Made by a program: the position numbers and the translations under genes
Shown here: positions 59,201-64,000 of the stretch, one piece after another
Layout of the letters: every line of letters begins with the position of its first letter
How positions within the stretch are numbered: the first letter of the stretch is position 1
Notes under the pieces: model-generated
Databases searched by the model: none
What the model saw: the letters and a program-made list of their open reading frames with translations, nothing else
Told to the model about the DNA's origin: nothing
DNA from: Pseudomonas poae
Lineage (GTDB): Bacteria; Pseudomonadota; Gammaproteobacteria; Pseudomonadales; Pseudomonadaceae
Assembly: GCF_001439785.1 (NCBI RefSeq)
Contig: NZ_JYLI01000015.1
Coordinates: 62,001 to 126,000 of the forward strand
DNA length: 64,000 bases
Reading direction: 5' to 3'

Positions 59201-62160
59201 GTTTGCTTGAGGCGCGAGCCTTGGCCGATGTGCAGGTTCACGGCATTGCGCTCGGCGTCGGGCAGCGCCTGGAGAACGGCGGTATAGAAGTCGGTCTCGC
59301 CAAACACCGGGCCTTTTTCGTCGCGCGGGATGTAACGGCCTTCGGGTGAGCGCTCCAGTACTCGCGCAAGACGCGCTCGGGGTTTGCCGATAGCGTCAAT
59401 CAACGTGGCGTCGGGATGGCGGATCTCCAGGCGCAGCCTTTTGGGCCAGCCGGGCAAGCGTTGCAGCGAGTGCAGGGCCAGTCGGTGCGTGTCCAGATTG
59501 TCCGTGGCCTGCAGGTACAAGCCTTCGTAGGCACGGGTGACCCGTGCTTCGTCGCGCAGCGCCTGGGCCAGCTCGCGCAGACGCGCGGGCACGGTGCCCT
59601 GGTCGACTTCCTTGAGTTCCAGGCCGCTGGCGCCGTCGAGCAAGGCTTCGCTCGCGCTGCGCGGCAGGCCAACGGTGGTGTCGATCAGCAGCTGTTGACG
59701 CGCGTTGCTGGGGTCGCCCACGTTCTGGTAGCGCGAGTTGAAGAGTGCGCGCCGGTGCAGTTCGGCCAGGCCCGCGAGTTTTTTCCTCAGCTTGCCGGCA
59801 CGGGTGTGCACGGAGGTGACCGGGTCGCCGAAGGCTTCGCCCAGCAGGGTCTTGCGTTGCGGTTCGTCGAGGGCTTCCAGTACGTTGTTGAGCAGGTCGC
59901 CGTTCTTGAGCTGGGCTTCATGCAGCTGCGCCACGCTGGCGTTTTCATTGCCGGTCATTTCCCAGACGGTTTTGCCCTCGGCGTCTATCACCCGCAGGGT
60001 CTTGGTCTGAGGCCACAGCCCCAGGTTGGTGAGCAGTTGCAGTTGGGTCTGGGCATCGGCCTTGGCGTATACCGCCGCGTCATCGCTGTTCATCTGGTCG
60101 ATGAAATCCTGCAGTGCCTGGTCGATCTTGAAGCGCTCAAGTGTGTCGGTCAGCAGCGGTGGCGGCTTGTGCTGGTTGAGGTGCATCGAGCGCAATGCGC
60201 CTTCGTGGGTGTCGCTGATGTGGCGAATATTGGCCAATTGCTGGTCGTTGAGCGTATGGGTATGGGGCCCCTGGCGTCGCATGAGCGTGGTTTCGTCCCA
60301 GTTCCACGGCGTGTCCAGTTCGGTCAGCCAGGCGCCCTTGCCGTTGCTCATCAGCGGCGGGCGATAGGCATTGGGGCGGGTGGGGTGATGCAGGTAGGGC
60401 TGCCCGGTGACCGGGTCGGTTTGCACCACATAGGGCTTGTCGGCGAGCATCAGCACCTTGACGCCACTGTGGCTGTGCAGGCCCTCGGCGTCGGGATAGG
60501 CCGTTTTGCCAAGCCGGATGTCGTGGGCGTAGGGCTCAAGGTCAGGCTGCCAGAGCCGTGCCTTGCCGTCGGGGAGAGTGACGGGCTTGAGACTGTCAAA
60601 AAACTTAACGCTGGTGGCGGGCAGCGCGGTCCGCAGCACGCTCGTTGCGATGTGCCCGCCCACGGCGAACGTGCCCAGTTGCAGCACCTGTTCGACGAAC
60701 GAGAACAGGTGTTCAAATCCCTCGCGCGTTTGGTCGGCGGTCCAGTCGATGACGCCTTCGATGACCTCGTCGAGCATCTGGTATGCGCTGTAGGCAAGCA
60801 TCAGCAAACCCACCGGCGGCACGAACGGCGCGGCGATGAAGGCCACTATCTGCAGGACCTGCGAGGCGACTTTTTCGAGGATGTCCCAGCGTTCCCAGCG
60901 TGCCTTTTGGTCAACGCGGGCGGTGGGTACGGCGCGACTGCGGCCATCGTTGTAGACCTTGCTGAGTTTTTTCTGGAACAGATGCTTGAACAGGTCGCCC
61001 TTGATCGGCGCGGCACCGAACATCAGGCGTGGACGCTCAACCGGCGTTTCGCGCCAGGACGGTCGTGGGTCACCGCGTGTGTGGGGGTGCCAGGTGACCC
61101 TGGACAGCCGCTGATTGAGGTGGGCGAAGAAGTCGCCACGCTCGGCATGGTTGACGAAGCGACTGAAGAATTGCTGATACTCGGTGCTGCGCAAGTGGTT
61201 GCCCAAGGCAGTCATGAAGGCGACGAGTGTCGGGTATTGTTTAAGCGGCGCGTGAGGATCATCCGGAATGTAGGCGGTGACGCTGACCGGGTGAGGACGC
61301 TCCAGGTCTTCGGCGAACAGCACGATGCCGCTCAGGGGGCTGGACATGATCGAGAGCTCATACGCCAGCAGTGGCGCGCAGCTGTCGCGGCGGCCCTGGG
61401 CATCAAGCAACGCTTGCAACCGTTGGTAGGTCTGGGCGTCGAGCAGGTCCAGCTTCATGCGCGCCATTTGCAGCGCGACGTTCAAGTCTGCCAGGTGATG
61501 TTGCTTGAGGTGCCTTTGCAGCGTGTCTGCGGCCACCGGGTTTTTTTCGTCAAAGTACGCCTGCAGGTAACGCTGGTACTGACCGCCGAGGTCCAGTTCC
61601 CGGCATAGCGCGGTGAACTGCGCCACGCTCATCAGCCGATCAAGCGCGGGCAGGCTGTCGAATTGACCGCTGGGCGTGGGCTGGGTAATGAAGCCCGATG
61701 ACGCTTCGTAACGTTCGTCCTTTTCAAAGTTGTGCAGCGCGGCGTCCAGCAGGGAGACCGTCCGGGTTCTGGCGCCGCCGGTGCGGAGGGGGAACCAGGG
61801 GACGCTCTGGGGAATGTAAAGCCTCAGAAAGGTGGTGCGCACGTCGTTCTCAATGCCGAGGCGCTGTTGCAGCAGCGGGGCGCCGAAGTCCTCGGGGGAT
61901 TTCAGGCTGGCCATGGCGCGGTCCACGGGGATCCTGGCTTTCCAGGCCGCGCTCACGCGGTGTTTCAGGCGTTCGTGTTCCTGGGGGCTGGCAATTTTGT
62001 ACCAGGGGGGCAGGGCGAGTTGCACCTTGCCAAGCGTGGCGCGGTGGCTGGGCGACAGGTCTGTCAGCCAGGCGGGTATGGCCTGCTTGAGGATGTCCTC
62101 GTGCAGGTCGCGGTAGGTGAACGGGGCCGGGAGTTGGATGGGCAGCGTGGAAAGTGTCAC
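56263..62160 (-). CDS. Giant dermonecrotic-toxin-like (DUF6543) leucine-rich-repeat protein
   Basis: A 1,965-residue protein with GTG start, no signal peptide. The N-terminal ~1,000 residues resemble the DUF6543/dermonecrotic_N region of Pseudomonas LRR effectors (TYRDLHEDILKQAIPAWLTD; hydrophobic FIAAPFVPPVGLLMLAYSAY at about 438-457). From about 1,020 the protein has three tandem modules of ~300 residues. Each begins with a linker like LFPAFTDAQVNRYIFGLPG, ...LEAEYADLSTRLDTW, and continues into an LRR array with xLxxLxLxxNxLxxLPxxxxxLxxL repeats (about 1160-1337, 1460-1627, 1767-1937). A NEL E3-ligase domain with its catalytic Cys, usual in this group, is absent: the protein ends shortly after the third array. 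It lies between argR and aruC, where P. aeruginosa has a different small gene. Confidence 0.8.
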   Translation of the reverse strand: MTLSTLPIQLPAPFTYRDLHEDILKQAIPAWLTDLSPSHRATLGKVQLALPPWYKIASPQEHERLKHRVSAAWKARIPVDRAMASLKSPEDFGAPLLQQRLGIENDVRTTFLRLYIPQSVPWFPLRTGGARTRTVSLLDAALHNFEKDERYEASSGFITQPTPSGQFDSLPALDRLMSVAQFTALCRELDLGGQYQRYLQAYFDEKNPVAADTLQRHLKQHHLADLNVALQMARMKLDLLDAQTYQRLQALLDAQGRRDSCAPLLAYELSIMSSPLSGIVLFAEDLERPHPVSVTAYIPDDPHAPLKQYPTLVAFMTALGNHLRSTEYQQFFSRFVNHAERGDFFAHLNQRLSRVTWHPHTRGDPRPSWRETPVERPRLMFGAAPIKGDLFKHLFQKKLSKVYNDGRSRAVPTARVDQKARWERWDILEKVASQVLQIVAFIAAPFVPPVGLLMLAYSAYQMLDEVIEGVIDWTADQTREGFEHLFSFVEQVLQLGTFAVGGHIATSVLRTALPATSVKFFDSLKPVTLPDGKARLWQPDLEPYAHDIRLGKTAYPDAEGLHSHSGVKVLMLADKPYVVQTDPVTGQPYLHHPTRPNAYRPPLMSNGKGAWLTELDTPWNWDETTLMRRQGPHTHTLNDQQLANIRHISDTHEGALRSMHLNQHKPPPLLTDTLERFKIDQALQDFIDQMNSDDAAVYAKADAQTQLQLLTNLGLWPQTKTLRVIDAEGKTVWEMTGNENASVAQLHEAQLKNGDLLNNVLEALDEPQRKTLLGEAFGDPVTSVHTRAGKLRKKLAGLAELHRRALFNSRYQNVGDPSNARQQLLIDTTVGLPRSASEALLDGASGLELKEVDQGTVPARLRELAQALRDEARVTRAYEGLYLQATDNLDTHRLALHSLQRLPGWPKRLRLEIRHPDATLIDAIGKPRARLARVLERSPEGRYIPRDEKGPVFGETDFYTAVLQALPDAERNAVNLHIGQGSRLKQTLRTHALERSSARKLITAQPAPIPTDTRTHLRLLGMERYPPADTGAPEHARSLARRLFPAQSDEQLDNLLTELERSPGGARVQLAAMRDQYAQLGYDLNSWVASTPRRYPDSEVTLSRQDYADAVQSRRLFMQEIVRGWRQETPTDRYFEPPARNGLKIIVNAAQSGELPTLRMSFEHVSYLELKGELSALNADGFLRSFPRLRHLSITDAALGHLPPAVSHMPNLNALILSNCSITLNADSLNTLAALNRLRTLDLFRNPLELAPSVETMVDLQYLELSQTRLSQLPAGLIKRPALEMAGLSNNRITQLPAEFFTLPEDTLKNFDLSGNPLSRDVLEQAKAFYQRTGLNWQIDAPATEVRQVKQLFPAFTDAQVNRYIFGLPGTLEMGQIELARLEAEYADLSTRLDTWAGRADTAAQQTRRQQLVGSLKACWRREVNVNHSSSRILTTYALEILSPIGDEFPPLEGQFDHVSQLRLVGADERFPLQSSLFFKGFPALNDLSIEGYNVGDMPDAIFELPQLSSLSLHRCSLTLSDRSTRLLATLNDLKQLNLSQNPLGQTPDFGAMPTLTEINLADTQLKQFPDGLLTAIERLSVNLSGNQIVEIPDSAFQLSTILTDAFDLSRNPLSRATLMQIKAYCQRTGEDFGADAPAALRDRIKALYPTFSEARSNRFFFELPGDLDAAEPAIEALEQEYEQMRTDLQEWAIDTPEHHPVQDEPLDLQTRAQDQLNRQAFKQLLEQAWRRETALDDDNLSGRSHILTFNQPIIGELPHLNARLEHVTVIDLEGAGTTTGVNGLLKCVPKLQQLILSKFRLGDIPTQAFNLPELNTLILIDSQIVLTPASNSALSGLQHLKYLDLSGNPLGRTPDVRHAGLLESLYLQETGINQIPEGMFSLRELRVVDLSDNLIEDMPAALFELRGPLESTCDLSGNPWSARSLNHLRQYYLQTGNDLNIEAVHQDAAGNPVQRPVTPDPMEQ

Positions 62161-62274
62161 GGGATCAGGCCTTTACTGGAGGATGATGCGTACCAGCAGA
62201 CCAATATTTACAGGCCCCCTCGCGGTAGATACATAACCGGTCCAGCGTTTAAACTGCGCCATTGCGATGCTATA

Positions 62275-62341
62275 TGTCGCATTGGCGTAAACCCGCCTGA
62301 AACCGGGGTTTGCGCTATAAGAAGTTGTCGCTTGGCGGCAA
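62275..62341 (+). promoter_or_regulatory. Two ArgR-type half-sites upstream of aruC
   Basis: TGTCGCATTGGCGTAA (62275-62290) and TGTCGCTTGGCGGCAA (62326-62341) both match TGTCGC-N8-AA exactly, in the same orientation, 51 bases apart, 80-145 bases before aruC. Control of the aru operon by ArgR is established in P. aeruginosa; use of these sites here is inference. Confidence 0.7.
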
Positions 62342-62419
62342 GGCCGCGCTTGAAACTGTCCCTACAATCCCTGCATCGTCCGCCAGTTCCAGGCGGGCGT
62401 TCCTCTTCAGGAGACTCCG

Positions 62420-63640
62420 ATGTCCGTTGAGCAAGCCCCGGTGCAACGCGCCGATTTCGACCAGGTGATGGTGCCCAATTACGCACCCGCCGCCTTTATC
62501 CCGGTGCGCGGCCAAGGATCGCGCGTGTGGGACCAGGCCGGTCGCGAGCTGATCGACTTTGCCGGCGGCATCGCGGTCAACGTGTTGGGCCATGCGCACC
62601 CGGCGCTGGTCGGCGCGCTGACCGAGCAGGCCAACAAGCTGTGGCATGTGTCCAACGTATTCACCAACGAACCGGCCCTGCGCCTGGCGCACAAGCTGAT
62701 CGACGCCACCTTTGCCGAGCGTGTGTTCTTCTGCAACTCCGGCGCCGAAGCCAACGAGGCCGCGTTCAAGCTCGCCCGTCGTGTTGCGTTCGATCGGTTC
62801 GGCAGCGAGAAATACGAGATCATCGCCGCGCTGAACAGCTTTCACGGCCGGACCCTGTTCACCGTCAATGTCGGCGGTCAGTCCAAGTACTCCGATGGCT
62901 TCGGGCCTAAAATTACCGGCATCACCCACGTTCCTTATAACGACCTGGCCGCGCTGAAGGCTGCCGTGTCGGACAAGACCTGCGCGGTGGTGCTCGAGCC
63001 GATCCAGGGCGAGGGCGGCGTGCTGCCGGCCGAGCTGGCTTACCTGCAAGGTGCGCGCGAACTGTGCGATGCGCACGACGCGCTGCTGGTGTTCGACGAA
63101 GTGCAAACCGGCATGGGCCGCAGCGGCCACCTGTTCGCCTACCAGCACTACGGCGTGACCCCGGACATCCTCACCAGCGCCAAGAGCCTGGGCGGCGGTT
63201 TCCCGATTGCGGCGATGCTCACCACCCAAGCGCTGGCCAAGCACCTGGTGGTCGGCACCCACGGCACCACCTACGGCGGTAACCCGCTGGCGTGCGCGGT
63301 GGCCGAAGCGGTGATCGACGTGATCAACACCCCGCAGGTGCTGGCGGGTGTGAGCGCCAAACACGCGCAGTTCAAGGCGCGCCTGCAGCAGATCGGCACG
63401 CAATACGGCATTTTCAGCGAGGTGCGTGGCTTGGGTCTGTTGATCGGTTGCGTGCTCAGCGATGCGTTCAAAGGCAAGGCCAAGGACGTGTTCAACGCGG
63501 CCGAGCAAGAAAACCTGATGGTCCTGCAAGCCGGCCCGGACGTGGTGCGTTTTGCGCCGAGCCTGGTGGTGGAAGAGGCGGATATCAACGAAGGCCTGGA
63601 TCGTTTTGAGCGTGCGGTAAAAACGCTGACTCAGGCCTGA
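62420..63640 (+). CDS. aruC: N-succinylornithine aminotransferase / acetylornithine aminotransferase
   Basis: A 406-residue class III PLP aminotransferase. Motifs: NSGAEANEAAFKLAR (phosphate loop, about 109-123), FHGRTLFTVNVGGQ, VVLEPIQGEGGV, LVFDEVQTGMGRSG and the PLP lysine in ILTSAKSLGGGFPI (about 253). Bifunctional AruC (ArgD) acts in arginine catabolism by the succinyltransferase pathway and in arginine synthesis. It is followed by aruF, as in P. aeruginosa. Confidence 0.94.
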   Translation: MSVEQAPVQRADFDQVMVPNYAPAAFIPVRGQGSRVWDQAGRELIDFAGGIAVNVLGHAHPALVGALTEQANKLWHVSNVFTNEPALRLAHKLIDATFAERVFFCNSGAEANEAAFKLARRVAFDRFGSEKYEIIAALNSFHGRTLFTVNVGGQSKYSDGFGPKITGITHVPYNDLAALKAAVSDKTCAVVLEPIQGEGGVLPAELAYLQGARELCDAHDALLVFDEVQTGMGRSGHLFAYQHYGVTPDILTSAKSLGGGFPIAAMLTTQALAKHLVVGTHGTTYGGNPLACAVAEAVIDVINTPQVLAGVSAKHAQFKARLQQIGTQYGIFSEVRGLGLLIGCVLSDAFKGKAKDVFNAAEQENLMVLQAGPDVVRFAPSLVVEEADINEGLDRFERAVKTLTQA

Positions 63641-63658
63641 CAGCTACACCGATCCAAT

Positions 63659-63747
63659 GTGGGAGGGGGCTTGCTCCCGATGGCTGTCTGTCAGTTGATG
63701 CATCAGAGACTGATTCACCGCTATCGGGAGCAAGCCCTCTCCCACAT
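63659..63747. repeat. REPIN
   Basis: Inverted arms GTGGGAGGGGGCTTGCTCCC and GGGAGCAAGCCCTCTCCCAC with a 45-base spacer, between aruC and aruF, so within what is normally a single operon. Confidence 0.88.
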
Positions 63748-63814
63748 TGGAACTGAGTTGTGCCCGGGCTTTCCGGTATTTTCCCTATGAGTTTTCGAGT
63801 TAAGGAGTGACACC

Positions 63815-64000
63815 ATGCTGGTGATGCGCCCCGCGCAAATGGCTGACCTGGGCGAGGTACAGCGTCTGGCTGCGGACAGCCCGATTGGTGTCACTTCCCT
63901 GCCGGACGATGTGGAACGCTTGAGCGACAAGATTGCCGCCAGCGAAGCATCGTTCGCGGCCGAGGTGAGTTTCAACGGCGAAGAAAGCTATTTCTTCGTG
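63815..64000 (+). CDS. aruF: Arginine/ornithine N-succinyltransferase alpha subunit, 5' part (cut by window edge)
   Basis: The first 62 codons: MLVMRPAQMADLGEVQRLAA, DSPIGVTSLPDDVERLSDKI and ASEASFAAEV. This matches the N-terminus of AruF/AstA succinyltransferase (DSPIGVTSLP is diagnostic), the first enzyme of the arginine succinyltransferase pathway. TAAGGAG precedes the ATG by seven bases. The gene continues past the window. Confidence 0.92.
   Translation, partial: MLVMRPAQMADLGEVQRLAADSPIGVTSLPDDVERLSDKIAASEASFAAEVSFNGEESYFFV

Noticed and set aside
59416..61608. 730-codon open frame antisense to the LRR protein
   Set aside because: Composition (Gly/Val/Gln/Arg-rich) and the lack of motifs mark it as a shadow; the opposite strand has clear LRRs.
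1..64000. CRISPR array, tRNA, rRNA, insertion sequence or integrase
   Set aside because: No regularly spaced repeats, cloverleaf-like genes, rRNA-like stretches or transposase/integrase motifs were recognised; the only repeats are REP-type elements.

Overview
The window is chromosomal DNA of a Pseudomonas, most likely of the P. fluorescens group. The evidence is the GC-rich coding style, the many REP/REPIN palindromes of the GTGGGAGGGGGCTTGCTCCC type between genes, and gene order shared with known pseudomonads: tandem fadD genes, gntR-gntK-gntP, and acsA-aotJQMOP-argR-aruC-aruF. No rRNA, tRNA, CRISPR array, insertion sequence or integrase was seen.

Layout. 1-5.6 kb: end of fadD2, fadD1, a small conserved protein, a CsbD-like protein, a YihY/BrkB membrane protein overlapping a peptide deformylase, and a GNAT enzyme. 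5.7-11 kb: an orphan sulfonate-type binding protein, a soluble PAS-PAS-MCP (BdlA-like) transducer, an MFS transporter, a gene remnant and a DUF6124-like gene. 11.2-14.5 kb: the gluconate cluster with three GntR-type operators. 14.6-24.2 kb: alaC-like aminotransferase, GyrI-like and GNAT proteins, a LysR/PACE-efflux pair, an SDR/LysR pair, and LysR beside the pxpABC 5-oxoprolinase operon. 24.2-36.9 kb: phosphate transporter, ZntB-like transporter, GAF histidine kinase, PepSY protein, GlpQ-type phosphodiesterase, a monooxygenase/GATase pair with a LysR, a second BdlA-like transducer, a MASE2-GGDEF diguanylate cyclase, and a TetR/metallo-hydrolase pair sharing an operator region.

37-45.8 kb is an accessory region. 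It holds an amidase-like protein without catalytic residues, an XRE regulator, a CoiA-like zinc-binding protein, a HAD hydrolase, an HNH nuclease, a BRO-N protein with a structured leader, and an AT-rich three-gene operon SIR2-HerA-KTSC lying directly behind the nrdB terminator. SIR2 plus HerA is a known anti-phage NADase/ATPase architecture; the translationally coupled KTSC gene is the least explained component and the best candidate here for something undescribed.

45.8-64 kb returns to core genes: nrdB (without nrdA beside it), a DUF2790 protein, acsA, the arginine/ornithine uptake operon aotJQMOP with its regulator argR, and the start of the arginine succinyltransferase operon (aruC, aruF). 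Between argR and aruC lies a 1,965-residue dermonecrotic-toxin/LRR-type protein with three tandem linker-plus-LRR modules and no visible NEL ubiquitin-ligase domain. Candidate ArgR half-sites (TGTCGC-N8-AA) precede both aotJ and aruC.
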